Shown here one piece after another: positions 7,427-15,910 of a stretch of 33,725 bases of DNA. The notes beneath the pieces were generated by a model, which worked only from the letters and a program-made list of their open reading frames with translations, did not search any database and was not told the origin of the DNA. Position numbers and translations under genes: made by a program. This DNA comes from CAYNHF01 sp964397045 (lineage in GTDB: Bacteria > Actinomycetota > Acidimicrobiia > Spongiisociales > UBA5794), in NCBI GenBank assembly GCA_964397045.1, contig CAYNHF010000009.1:1-33725 (forward strand), written 5' to 3'. Each line of letters opens with the position of its first letter. Position 1 is the first letter of the stretch.

Positions 7427-9156
7427 GCGATGAAGCGCCAACCCCCGGGGTAGGGAGGGTGCTCGGTACTCAGCACACCACCACCCGTGAGTTTCGGGTG
7501 GTGCTCGACGACGACGAGTACCTCCAACTCGACGACCTGGTGGTGGTGAGGACCGAGGTGCCGAAACAGGGCGAGGTGCGCACCTACGGCATCGTCACCG
7601 AAGCGGAAGCGGTGTATGAGGGTGCTTCCTTCGAGAGCGACACCCACCGGATCGCGGCCGAGGGGATTCTGCCGGGCTCGAAGGTCCGCTCGGCTCGCGT
7701 CTCGGTCACGAGACTCGATCCGGAAGTGTGGGTATCGACCGATCCGGGTGAGGTGGTCGAGCGGGCAAGGGGAGAACAGCGGGAAAAGGCGCTGTATGTG
7801 GACGAGATGGAGCGCCCACTGCCCGTTGGGCTGGGCCGCGACGGCGAACCGGTGTTTGTGGATCTCGACTTCTTCGACGGTCGCAAGGGTGGTCACATGT
7901 CGATCTCCGGTATCAGTGGTGTGGCTACCAAGACGTCGTTTGCCCTCTTCTTTCTCCGGCTCCTCAGCGGGCACCCCGAGATCCTCGGGGAGGGGGCGGC
8001 AAATCTGCGGGTGCTGGTGTTCAACGTCAAGGGTGAAGACCTGCTGTGGCTCGACAAGCGCAATCGTTACTTCGACGAGGAAGCGGCCGCGGCCTGGCAC
8101 CAGCTCGGAGTCGATCCGGCTCCCTTCCCTTCGGTCTCCTTCTGGGCTCCACCCCGGCCACGGAGCGGGGATGTCGTCGTTCCCGATACCGGTGGTCGCC
8201 TGGACGGGGTCGAGGCGTTCGCCTGGACCCCACGTGAGTTCATCGACCAGGGGCTTCTGCGATTTCTGTTCACGGACGCCAGCGACAGCCGCAACCAGAT
8301 TCCGTTCATCGAGGAGCGGGTACGCGCCCAGCTGAGGCGGTTTGCGGTGGATGTTGCCGGCGAACCGGGTGCGGTGGTACTGCGGGATCCATCGGACGGC
8401 GAAGGAGACCGGATGGAGGCAACTCCACACCGTGGCGAGTCCGTTATCCGCGATCTCTCGGACCTCGTAGAAGCAATCGGTGAGTTCGTCGACCCGGAGG
8501 AGGGTGAACCCGACCAGCGCTGGACGGGTCGGGTGCAGGCTGGAACGGTTTCGGCCTTCACCCGCCGTCTCCATTCCGCTGCCCATCGCCTGGGCCAGCT
8601 TGTGCGCTCCGGGGAGAGCCGCCGCATCGACCGGGCAGCTGCCCAAGTTTCGGTTGTCGCGATCCAGTCGCTGCATGACCTTGGGCAGCGCTTCGTGGTA
8701 GGGGCGCTCCTCGAGGAGACGTTCGCCGAGAAGGAGCAGACCGGCCAGCGACTGCCGCTGTCTGTCATTGTGCTCGATGAACTGAACAAGTACGCGCCGC
8801 GGGAGGGTTCGAGTCCACTGAAGGACATGCTGATCGATATCGCGCAGCGGGGTCGATCACTCGGTGTACTGCTCGTCGGTGCCCAGCAGACGGCTTCCCG
8901 GGTGGCGCCTGAGGTGATGGAGAATGCTGCGATCCGGGTCGCCGGGCGGCTCGACGCTGCCGAGGCGGAGCGTGCAGAGTACGGCTGGATGCTGCCATCG
9001 ACACGGGCTCGGGCCCGGCTGCTCAAGCCGGGCACGATGGTGGTGAGCCAGCCGGCGATTCCGGTCCCGCTCGTGATCGACTTCCCCTTTCCGCCGTGGG
9101 CGACTCGCAAAGAGGAGGTGGACGAGGGTGACGCCGATCCCTTTGCTGGTTTGTAG
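7423..9156 (+). CDS. herA: HerA-like hexameric DNA translocase (DUF87 ATPase)
   Basis: 577 aa. The N-terminal beta-barrel (HAS-barrel-like) segment begins around GRVLGTQHTTTREFRVVLDD. A RecA-type ATPase core follows. Its P-loop is unusual: GISGVATKTS around residues 163-172 keeps Lys-Thr but lacks the glycine directly before the lysine. Walker B is VIVLDELNKYAP, with a GAQQ sensor motif and a C-terminal NAAIRVAGRL/MVVSQP block typical of HerA. It should pump DNA ends into NurA. Its start overlaps nurA by 4 bp and mre11 begins 30 bp after its stop, so the operon is continuous. A 50-residue low-complexity loop around residues 315-365 is less conserved in character. Confidence 0.85.
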   Translation: MSDEAPTPGVGRVLGTQHTTTREFRVVLDDDEYLQLDDLVVVRTEVPKQGEVRTYGIVTEAEAVYEGASFESDTHRIAAEGILPGSKVRSARVSVTRLDPEVWVSTDPGEVVERARGEQREKALYVDEMERPLPVGLGRDGEPVFVDLDFFDGRKGGHMSISGISGVATKTSFALFFLRLLSGHPEILGEGAANLRVLVFNVKGEDLLWLDKRNRYFDEEAAAAWHQLGVDPAPFPSVSFWAPPRPRSGDVVVPDTGGRLDGVEAFAWTPREFIDQGLLRFLFTDASDSRNQIPFIEERVRAQLRRFAVDVAGEPGAVVLRDPSDGEGDRMEATPHRGESVIRDLSDLVEAIGEFVDPEEGEPDQRWTGRVQAGTVSAFTRRLHSAAHRLGQLVRSGESRRIDRAAAQVSVVAIQSLHDLGQRFVVGALLEETFAEKEQTGQRLPLSVIVLDELNKYAPREGSSPLKDMLIDIAQRGRSLGVLLVGAQQTASRVAPEVMENAAIRVAGRLDAAEAERAEYGWMLPSTRARARLLKPGTMVVSQPAIPVPLVIDFPFPPWATRKEEVDEGDADPFAGL

Positions 9157-9186
9157 GCGATCGCCGGAGCGGTGGATCGGTAGCCC

Positions 9187-10356
9187 GTGAAGGTTCTTCA
9201 CACGTCCGATTGGCACGTCGGCAAGCGGCTCGGGCGGTATGACCGCTCGGATGAATACCGCGACGTCATCGCCGAGGTGGCCGAGATCGCCGAGCGGGAA
9301 GCGGTGGATCTGGTGCTACACAGCGGCGATCTCTTCGACCGACCGGTGCCCCCGATCGAGGCGCTCGATATCGGCCTCTCCGGACTCGTACGGCTCAGTG
9401 ATGGTGCCAGGCGCCCGGTGGTGGCCATCGCAGGCAACCATGACTCGCCTGGATTCTTTGAAGCGCTGGCTCCGTTCCTCTCGGGCCAGAACATCCACCT
9501 CGTCGGAATCATCAAGCGTCCCGATGAGGGTGGCGTGCTCGACCTCGAAACCCCGGGGGGAAGGGCGGTCGTCAGCGCCTTTCCGTTTCTACGCGAGGGA
9601 AGAGTCTTCAATGCCTGGGAGCCCCCTGCCGATCATTACCGGAAGTATGCCGATCGGCTGCGAGCCATCTCCGAGGCCTACAGCAGTTACGCGGACGAGG
9701 TCGCAGGAGGAGACGCGGTTACGTTTCTGGTGGCACACTTTCTCGTCGGCGGTGCCAAGGTCCATGGACACGGCGCACCGCGCGGAGAGCGCGAACTTCA
9801 CATGGGAGATGCGTACGCGGCGACGGCCGAGGCAATCCCTCCGGGGCCGCAGTATGTGGCGCTGGGCCATATCCACGCACCGCAGCAGGTTCCGGGTGCC
9901 AAGGTGCCTGCCGAGTATGCCGGGTCGCTCTTGGAACTCGACTTTGGGGAGGCGGGTGAATCCAAACGGGTGGTGATCGTCGAAGCGGAACCGGGGCTGC
10001 CTGCGCGAGTGACCTCACACCCGCTGCACGCCGGCCGCCGTTTGGTGCGTGCCTCTGGAACGTGGCAGGACATCAACACACGCGACGACGTTCATGAGGC
10101 CTATCTCGACCTCGTCGTTGAGACCGCCGGGCCGGACCCCGGCCTCGCCGACCGCGCCCGCGACGAATTCGACTACCTGGTGCGGGTCGCCGCCGACTAT
10201 CCACGCGCGGAATCCGGACGCCAGGACCGTTCCGGCCGCTCGCTCGAAGAGCTGTATGCCGACTACTACACCGAGCAGGAAGGGGTCGAACCGGACTCCG
10301 ACCTCGTGGGTGTATTCCGCGACGTGATGGAGGAGGCGGGTTATGCGGCCACTTGA
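9187..10356 (+). CDS. sbcD: Mre11/SbcD-type DNA double-strand break nuclease
   Basis: 389 aa, GTG start. All metallophosphoesterase motifs are present in order: SDWHVGKRL, HSGDLFDR, AGNHDSPG, VAHFLVGG, and ALGHIHAPQ, which together form the two-Mn site. The capping domain and acidic C-terminal tail follow. It forms the SbcCD/Mre11-Rad50 complex with the product of the next gene, cleaving blocked or hairpin DNA ends. The gene overlaps rad50 by 14 bp. The start has no strong ribosome site, and it is probably coupled to herA, whose stop is 30 bp upstream. Confidence 0.93.
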   Translation: MKVLHTSDWHVGKRLGRYDRSDEYRDVIAEVAEIAEREAVDLVLHSGDLFDRPVPPIEALDIGLSGLVRLSDGARRPVVAIAGNHDSPGFFEALAPFLSGQNIHLVGIIKRPDEGGVLDLETPGGRAVVSAFPFLREGRVFNAWEPPADHYRKYADRLRAISEAYSSYADEVAGGDAVTFLVAHFLVGGAKVHGHGAPRGERELHMGDAYAATAEAIPPGPQYVALGHIHAPQQVPGAKVPAEYAGSLLELDFGEAGESKRVVIVEAEPGLPARVTSHPLHAGRRLVRASGTWQDINTRDDVHEAYLDLVVETAGPDPGLADRARDEFDYLVRVAADYPRAESGRQDRSGRSLEELYADYYTEQEGVEPDSDLVGVFRDVMEEAGYAAT

Positions 10357-12856
10357 GCTGCGACTTCGCAACTTCCGGTCGTACTTCGGCGAAGAGACGA
10401 CGTTCGACTTTCGAGACCGGTCATTGGTCGGGATCGCCGGCGCTATCGGCAGCGGCAAGTCTTCGATCCTGGACGCCATCGCTTTCGGGCTCTACGGAAA
10501 GACCCCGTCGATCGGGTCTGCCACCAAGTCGTTGATCCACCAGCGCGCCGGCGAAACCGCGGTCGCGCTCCGGTTCGAAGTGGAAGGGGATGTGTATGAG
10601 GTGGTGCGGTCGCTGCGGCGAAAGGGAGCCAGCCAGCATGTCCTATACCGCTACGAAGCAGATCTCGCCGACGCGGACCCGGTAGACACGATCACCCAGG
10701 AAACCGAGGTGAATGCCGCGATCGTTGAACTCCTCGGCCTGGATTTCGACACGTTCAGTCGTTCTGTTCTATTGGCACAAGGCAGATTTGCCGAGTTCCT
10801 GGGCGCCAGACCATCTGAACGTGACAAGGTCCTGAAGGGGGTCTTCGGACACGATCGGATCGATCTCATGCGTGAGATTGCCAGACAACGTGTGGCAGAG
10901 ATCACCGTGGAACTGGCAGGGCTCAATGCGAAGGTCGAGCATCTCGAGACAATCGCTGCGCAGCTCGAGGAGCGGCGAGACCAACTGGAAGCGTCTCGGC
11001 AGCGGGTCGAACTGCTCGCCAAGGCAGAGCAGGGGGTGGCCGATCTCGAGCAGCGGATCACGGCAGCGGCTACGGCTCGACAGGCTGCTGGCAAGCGCCT
11101 CGACGTGCTTCACGCCCACGAGGCTCGTCTTCCGGGAGAAACAACGTCGGCGGCACTGTTGAAGGGGGCAGGTCTCGCCAAGGCGCAACGGGCTGAGGCC
11201 GCGGAGGCGCTGGAAACCGCCAGCGGTGCCGCTGCGGCGGCAGACACCGACGTGAGGACGGCGGAGGCCGCCGGTGTTCCGGTCACGATCGAGACGGCCA
11301 CCACCCTGCTCGCCGCGGTAGCCCCACTCCGGCAATCGCTCGCCGAGGCCGAGGCCAGGGTCACGAGGTACACCGAGCTGGCAGATCGAGATCAGCGTTC
11401 CGTCTCCGACGCAGCCAAACGACTCGAGGTAGCCGCGTCCCGGACTGAAGCCGCACACTCCATGGTTGCAGCGGAAGTCGAGGCGGTGGCGAACGCCGAG
11501 CGCGAACTCCACTCGGCTCGCCATCAGGACATGGCAGCGAGCCTCCGGGCCGAGCTGCACGCGGGCGAGCCGTGTCCGGTGTGCCACCAGATCGTGACGG
11601 ATTCACCGGACGCCACTGCTGTTGATGTCGAAAAGTTCTCGCGCAAGCTCGACCTGGCGCGGACCCAGCGTGACCAGGCACAACAAGCGTCCGCACGTGC
11701 GCTCGCCGAGCACACATCAGCCGGAGAGGCTCTCGAGCTGAGTAGGGCATCAGCAGAAGGTGCGGTCACCGAACTCGAGGCAGCCAAGAACGTGGCGGCA
11801 ACCCGGTCGATTGAACTCCAGGCACAGATCACAAGTCTGGTCGAGACGCTTGGCAAAGGAGATCCCCAGGAACTGCTCGATGAGCTCAAGGCAGCGCAGA
11901 CCCGGCGCAGTGACGTTGTGACTGGGGCAAGGAAGGCTGTAGATCGCGCCCGCACTGCTCACGACGCGGCGATCAGATCCGAGCAGGACACGGAGAAGCA
12001 GATGGCCGCGCTCCGGGTGGACATCGTCGAGCTGGCAGGGAAGATTGGGGAGGACGTTGGGCACCCTGGAGACGAACCAGAATCGGTCGGCCGTGCGTTG
12101 ACAGAACTCCGCGATCGATGGCACGAGCTTGCCGCCGAATTGCAGGGTGTGCGGGCGGCCGCAACCGCGGACGCCGAAGGGGCGCAAGAGGAGCTCGACG
12201 GAGTATTGGATTCGCTGCAGGTGGAGGCGCCCCTGTCTTCCGCGGTCGCGGCCTCCGAGGCCCGGGTCGATTTGCTGGTGGCCGAGGTAGCTGAGGCCGA
12301 GACGTCGCTCGAGCAAGGTGCATCAACGATCGCTGCCCGTGATGCTCTCATGCTGCGTGGGAGTCAATACGAGCGGATCGCCTCCGACCTCACCAACTCT
12401 CGGTTCGTCCGCTACTTGCTCGACGACGAACGCGAACGGCTGGCCCTGCTCGGCAGTGAGCATTTCGAGCGCTTGTCTTCTGGCAGATACCGGTTCACTG
12501 AAGACGGCGCCTTCAATATCGTCGACCTCACGGCCGCGGACGCGGTGCGGAAGTCTGACAGTCTTTCAGGCGGTGAGACCTTTCTCGCATCTCTGGCGCT
12601 GGCGCTGGCCCTCGCCGAGATGGTCACTAGAACCGGAGGCCGGCTGGACTCCTTCTTCCTCGACGAGGGCTTCGGAGCGCTCGATCCGGAGCACCTCGAC
12701 TTGGCGATGGAGGGCGTCGAGGCCTTGGCTGCCGACGAGAGCGACCGTCTGGTGGTGGTGGTCAGCCACGTGCCTGAGCTGCGACACCGCATCGAGGACC
12801 TCATCGTCCTCGACCGTGACCCGACCACTGGAGACACCAGGGTCGTAAGCGCTTGA
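10343..12856 (+). CDS. sbcC: Rad50/SbcC-type SMC-like ATPase
   Basis: 837 aa. The N-terminal ATPase lobe has GAIGSGKSSILDAI (Walker A) and a Q-loop near LLAQGRFAEFL. Two long coiled-coil arms, rich in Ala/Glu/Arg, flank a CPVC zinc hook at residues 411-414. The C-terminal lobe has the ABC signature LSGGETFLASLALALALAE and Walker B FFLDEGFGALDPE. It partners the Mre11 nuclease in double-strand break end processing. A GGAGGAGG ribosome site lies just before ATG 10343 inside the end of mre11. At 837 aa it is shorter than E. coli SbcC (about 1050) and close to archaeal Rad50, which means shorter coiled coils. Confidence 0.93.
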   Translation: MRPLELRLRNFRSYFGEETTFDFRDRSLVGIAGAIGSGKSSILDAIAFGLYGKTPSIGSATKSLIHQRAGETAVALRFEVEGDVYEVVRSLRRKGASQHVLYRYEADLADADPVDTITQETEVNAAIVELLGLDFDTFSRSVLLAQGRFAEFLGARPSERDKVLKGVFGHDRIDLMREIARQRVAEITVELAGLNAKVEHLETIAAQLEERRDQLEASRQRVELLAKAEQGVADLEQRITAAATARQAAGKRLDVLHAHEARLPGETTSAALLKGAGLAKAQRAEAAEALETASGAAAAADTDVRTAEAAGVPVTIETATTLLAAVAPLRQSLAEAEARVTRYTELADRDQRSVSDAAKRLEVAASRTEAAHSMVAAEVEAVANAERELHSARHQDMAASLRAELHAGEPCPVCHQIVTDSPDATAVDVEKFSRKLDLARTQRDQAQQASARALAEHTSAGEALELSRASAEGAVTELEAAKNVAATRSIELQAQITSLVETLGKGDPQELLDELKAAQTRRSDVVTGARKAVDRARTAHDAAIRSEQDTEKQMAALRVDIVELAGKIGEDVGHPGDEPESVGRALTELRDRWHELAAELQGVRAAATADAEGAQEELDGVLDSLQVEAPLSSAVAASEARVDLLVAEVAEAETSLEQGASTIAARDALMLRGSQYERIASDLTNSRFVRYLLDDERERLALLGSEHFERLSSGRYRFTEDGAFNIVDLTAADAVRKSDSLSGGETFLASLALALALAEMVTRTGGRLDSFFLDEGFGALDPEHLDLAMEGVEALAADESDRLVVVVSHVPELRHRIEDLIVLDRDPTTGDTRVVSA

Positions 12857-12875
12857 GGCGAGTCCGCCCCGCATC

Positions 12876-12890
12876 GAGCCGGATCGGCTT
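12876..12890. terminator. Small hairpin between convergent rad50 and ABC permease genes
   Basis: AGCCG and CGGCT pair around a GAT loop at 12877-12889, with one extra G-T pair, touching the permease stop codon. It may serve as a weak bidirectional terminator. There is no T-tract, and the intergenic space is only 33 bp. Confidence 0.25.
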
Positions 12891-13693
12891 CAGTTGAGGA
12901 GCAGGGTCACGATGCGGCGCCTACTGATCGCCAGGCCGATAAAGGCCATCACCAGCAGGTATATCACGTGGCCGATCAGGCTGGCATCGGCGTAACCGAG
13001 GGTGAGTGAACGCAGCAGATCCGTGGCCTGGTACAGCGGGGAGAACCGAGCCACCATCTGGAGCCACTCCGGGTAGATTTCGAGCGGATAGAACGTGGCC
13101 GAGAACAGGAACATCGGCATCGTGACCAGCGTGATCAAATCGAAGTCCTGCCACGAGCGCATGTAGGTGGTTGCGGCCATGCCGACCGCGCTGAACGCTA
13201 GTCCGACCAGCAGGGTGGCAGGGAACGCCAGGAAGGCGTATGGCGAAAGCATTAGACCCATCACGTACATGACCACGATGAAGCCTGCCGAGTAGAGGCC
13301 ACTGCGCACGAGTATCCAGGAGATCTCCCCGATGGCGACATCCATCGGGCTCAGCGGTGAAGCCAACATCGCGTCGTAGGTCTTGGCATACTTGAGTTTG
13401 AAGAAGATGTTGAACGACTCGAAGACAGGCCCATTCATGGCGGACGCGGCAAGTAACGCGGGCGCAACGAAGGCCGTGTAGCTGATCACGCGCCCGTCTG
13501 GGGCGACGACATCACCGACGAGCGCTCCGATACCGAGTCCGATCGAGAAGAGATAGAAGACCGGTTCGAAGAATCCAGAGATGACGACACCCCACAGCCG
13601 TCGATAGACCAGGAAATTGCGCTCCAGCAGTCGAAGGGGGCCGGTAGCGCTGAAGCGCGCCGGCGGCATGACACGCGTGCCGAGTGACGTCAT
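12890..13693 (-). CDS. ABC-2 type transporter permease (NodJ/DrrB-like)
   Basis: 267 aa from the ATG at 13693, chosen because it makes an ATGA overlap with the upstream permease gene; the open frame further upstream is shadow sequence. Six hydrophobic segments are visible, with a characteristic cytoplasmic motif KYAKTYDAMLASPLSPMDVAIGE after the second, as in NodJ/DrrB permeases. It is the last gene of a three-gene exporter operon (ATPase, permease, permease). The two permeases share the KTYDAxLATP motif, so they are probably ancient duplicates forming a heterodimer. Substrate unknown; relatives export drugs, lipids or polysaccharides. Confidence 0.88.
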   Translation of the reverse strand: MTSLGTRVMPPARFSATGPLRLLERNFLVYRRLWGVVISGFFEPVFYLFSIGLGIGALVGDVVAPDGRVISYTAFVAPALLAASAMNGPVFESFNIFFKLKYAKTYDAMLASPLSPMDVAIGEISWILVRSGLYSAGFIVVMYVMGLMLSPYAFLAFPATLLVGLAFSAVGMAATTYMRSWQDFDLITLVTMPMFLFSATFYPLEIYPEWLQMVARFSPLYQATDLLRSLTLGYADASLIGHVIYLLVMAFIGLAISRRRIVTLLLN

Positions 13694-14466
13694 GACACCA
13701 GCCTCCGCTGGAGCCAGCGGGCGGCGAGGATCGCTCCGACCACGGTGAGGATCACGAGGTAAGCGACACTCACGAACGCGGGGATCCGGGTAGGGATGCC
13801 CAGAGCGGCGGCGCGGGTCAGCTGCACGCCATGCCACAAGGGAGTGATGAACGCGACCGGCTCCAACCAGTCGGGAAGTTGGCTGATCGGAAAGAAGACG
13901 CCAGAGAAGAGGAACATCGGCACGATGCCGAACCGGAACAGATTGCTGAGTCCGATGTCATTCTCCAGCCGGGTGGTGTACGCCATGACGACTGCGCCGA
14001 AAGTGAGACCGGTGAGGACGGCGGGAAGCACGGCGAGGAGGCCACGCGGCAGATCGTAGGCTCCGAAGGCGACCGCGATGAAAGTGAACACCATTGCGAT
14101 GAAGGTCATGCGGGCGGCGATGAAGCTGAGGTGCCCGGCGACGATGTCCCGTACGTTCATCGGAGTCGCCAGCACGGCGTCATAGGTCTTGAGCCACTTG
14201 ATGTAGGCCATGACCGGCCAGGCGCTATCGCTAGTGGCTGACTGCATCATCGTTGCCGCAAGCAAACCGGGCGCCAGGAACGACAGGTACGAGATCCCGG
14301 CAACGGCACCGGCCGATCCGTCATCGACCAGGGTTCCGAGCCCGAGACCCATGGCTGCCAGAAACATGATGGGATTGGCGAAGGAAGAGATCACCGTTCC
14401 CCGCCAGGTGTGGCGGTAGGTGCGCGCTCGCGCCTCGAAGTACCGCACGGCGCCGGGTGTGGTCAC
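13690..14466 (-). CDS. ABC-2 type transporter permease (NodJ/DrrB-like)
   Basis: 258 aa. An amphipathic N-terminus is followed by six hydrophobic segments. The loop WLKTYDAVLATPMNVRDIVAGH is the cousin of the one in the neighbouring permease. Both ends overlap neighbours by four bases (ATGA at 14463-14466 and 13690-13693), so all three genes are translated as one coupled operon. It should form the membrane channel with the adjacent permease, powered by the ATPase upstream. Confidence 0.88.
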   Translation of the reverse strand: MTTPGAVRYFEARARTYRHTWRGTVISSFANPIMFLAAMGLGLGTLVDDGSAGAVAGISYLSFLAPGLLAATMMQSATSDSAWPVMAYIKWLKTYDAVLATPMNVRDIVAGHLSFIAARMTFIAMVFTFIAVAFGAYDLPRGLLAVLPAVLTGLTFGAVVMAYTTRLENDIGLSNLFRFGIVPMFLFSGVFFPISQLPDWLEPVAFITPLWHGVQLTRAAALGIPTRIPAFVSVAYLVILTVVGAILAARWLQRRLVS

Positions 14467-15404
14467 TCGACCAGTGTCCTTCCGGTGAGGCGAAGGAACA
14501 CATCCTCCAGCGTGCTCCGCCGCACCACGATCGACTCGGGAAGGAGGCCGCGGGCGTGAACCTCGACTGCGGTGTGATCGCCGTCATCCGTATACAGGAG
14601 CACGCGGTCCGGGAGTTCCTCGACCCGTTGCGCCAGGCCGTCGAGTTGGGCCAACGCCTGCTCCTGCTCACCAACCGGGAACCGCAACTCGACGACCTCG
14701 CGGGGGGAGTACTTGGCGATGAGGTCACGCGGTGAGCCTTCGGCAACGATGCGCCCCTGATCCATCACGACGAGCCGATCGCACAGCTGCTCTGCCTCGT
14801 CCATGTAGTGGGTCGTGATGATGAGAGTGACCCCCTGCTGCTTGAGGCGATACAGGCGATCCCACAGCAGGTGTCTTGCCTGCGGGTCGAGACCAGTGGT
14901 GGGCTCGTCGAGCAGAATCATGTCGGGCTCGTTGATGAGAGAGCGAGCGATGGTGAGGCGTCGCTGCATGCCTCCCGAAAGTGAATCGACCTTGGCGCCC
15001 GCTCGATCACTGAGCTGTGCAAACTCGATGAGTTCCTTGATGCGCTCTTGGATGACCGGACGCGGGAGGTCGAAGTAGCGACCGTAGATGTAGAGGTTTT
15101 CCTCTACCGGCAGTTCGGTGTCTAGGTTGTTCTCCTGAGGGACGACCCCAAGTCTGGCGCGAATGGTGGCACCGTCAGCGGCTGGGTCGCGGCCGAAGAC
15201 TCGCAGCTCGCCGGACGTGACTGGGGACACGGCGCCGATCATCTTCATGGTCGATGACTTGCCGGCTCCGTTGGGACCGAGGAAGCCGAATGCTTCGCCA
15301 CGGGCCACAGTGAAGTCGACGGCGTCCACGGCGACGAATTCGCCGAACCTCTTGGTGAGGCTGCGTGCCTCTACCATGCTGTCGTTCGCGGGCATATCGT
15401 TCAT
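14463..15404 (-). CDS. ABC transporter ATP-binding protein (NodI/DrrA family)
   Basis: 313 aa. A complete nucleotide-binding domain is present: Walker A GPNGAGKSS, Q-loop VVPQENNLD, signature LSGGMQRRL, Walker B MILLDEPTTGLDPQ, and the switch histidine in ITTHYMDEAEQ. The C-terminal 80 residues are the accessory domain usual for DrrA/NodI-type exporters. It is the first gene of the exporter operon. The upstream sequence has TAACGT 9 nt before the ATG, slightly outside the leaderless spacing seen elsewhere. A downstream in-frame ATG (residue 10) is a possible alternative start. Confidence 0.92.
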   Translation of the reverse strand: MNDMPANDSMVEARSLTKRFGEFVAVDAVDFTVARGEAFGFLGPNGAGKSSTMKMIGAVSPVTSGELRVFGRDPAADGATIRARLGVVPQENNLDTELPVEENLYIYGRYFDLPRPVIQERIKELIEFAQLSDRAGAKVDSLSGGMQRRLTIARSLINEPDMILLDEPTTGLDPQARHLLWDRLYRLKQQGVTLIITTHYMDEAEQLCDRLVVMDQGRIVAEGSPRDLIAKYSPREVVELRFPVGEQEQALAQLDGLAQRVEELPDRVLLYTDDGDHTAVEVHARGLLPESIVVRRSTLEDVFLRLTGRTLVE

Positions 15405-15444
15405 GAGCGCCGCACGTTACTTGCACTGTTCTACCCGTCCAGCG

Positions 15445-15816
15445 TCAGCGAACGAAGCCGGCAGCGAATGGTCCAAGGTGGCGGTAGTCGATCCCGGCTT
15501 GTTCGATACCGGCAGCGAGCTCGGCCGGTAGGTCGCCCAGGAACTCGATCTTGCTGAGGCTGACGGTGTCGCGAAAGCGGTTGTACTCATCCCAGCCGGC
15601 CACCAGCTGGTGATGGTCCGCCCAGGTCATCGGGTCACGGAAGACGATGACCGCCCCTGCGGTCCGCGTCTCCTCGTCCACGTAGAAGCAGTAGCGAGTG
15701 AGGCCGTCGAGCCCGTCTTGCTCCACTCGATCCGCGAGAGCCGTCGCGGCTTCCGTGAATTCGTGGACATCGACGGTCAGCTCGTAGTCGGAGATCTGAA
15801 TCAGCTCCGTTTGCAT
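15445..15816 (-). CDS. Small hypothetical protein, 123 aa
   Basis: The start at 15816 is supported by a purine-rich AGAAGAGGCAGG ribosome site just upstream; the open frame further upstream is antisense to the CoA-epimerase gene. The protein is soluble and acidic, with alternating beta strands and helices (YCFYVDEETRTAGAVIVFRD, then a Trp-Asp-His stretch). That size and layout would fit a dimeric alpha-beta barrel, but I do not recognise a family. It stands 41 bp upstream of the ABC operon on the same strand, so read-through is possible. Confidence 0.6.
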   Translation of the reverse strand: MQTELIQISDYELTVDVHEFTEAATALADRVEQDGLDGLTRYCFYVDEETRTAGAVIVFRDPMTWADHHQLVAGWDEYNRFRDTVSLSKIEFLGDLPAELAAGIEQAGIDYRHLGPFAAGFVR

Positions 15817-15897
15817 CGTTTGCCTGCCTCTTCTCTGGTTTGGTCGGGGGCCATTTTTGCATGCCGCAGCGGCCCTGCCTACAACCGCGACAGACGG

Positions 15898-15903
15898 TAC
15901 GAT
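15898..15903 (+). promoter_or_regulatory. -10 element of a leaderless promoter for the CoA epimerase gene
   Basis: TACGAT lies 7 nt before ATG 15911 with no ribosome site between. It supports the start at 15911 over upstream in-frame codons. Confidence 0.45.
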
Positions 15904-15910
15904 CGCGTCG

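Noticed and set aside
7030..8676. 548-aa open frame on the minus strand
   Set aside because: It is antisense to herA and nurA, has shadow-like Arg/His/Gly-rich composition and no domain; long antisense frames are expected at this GC content.
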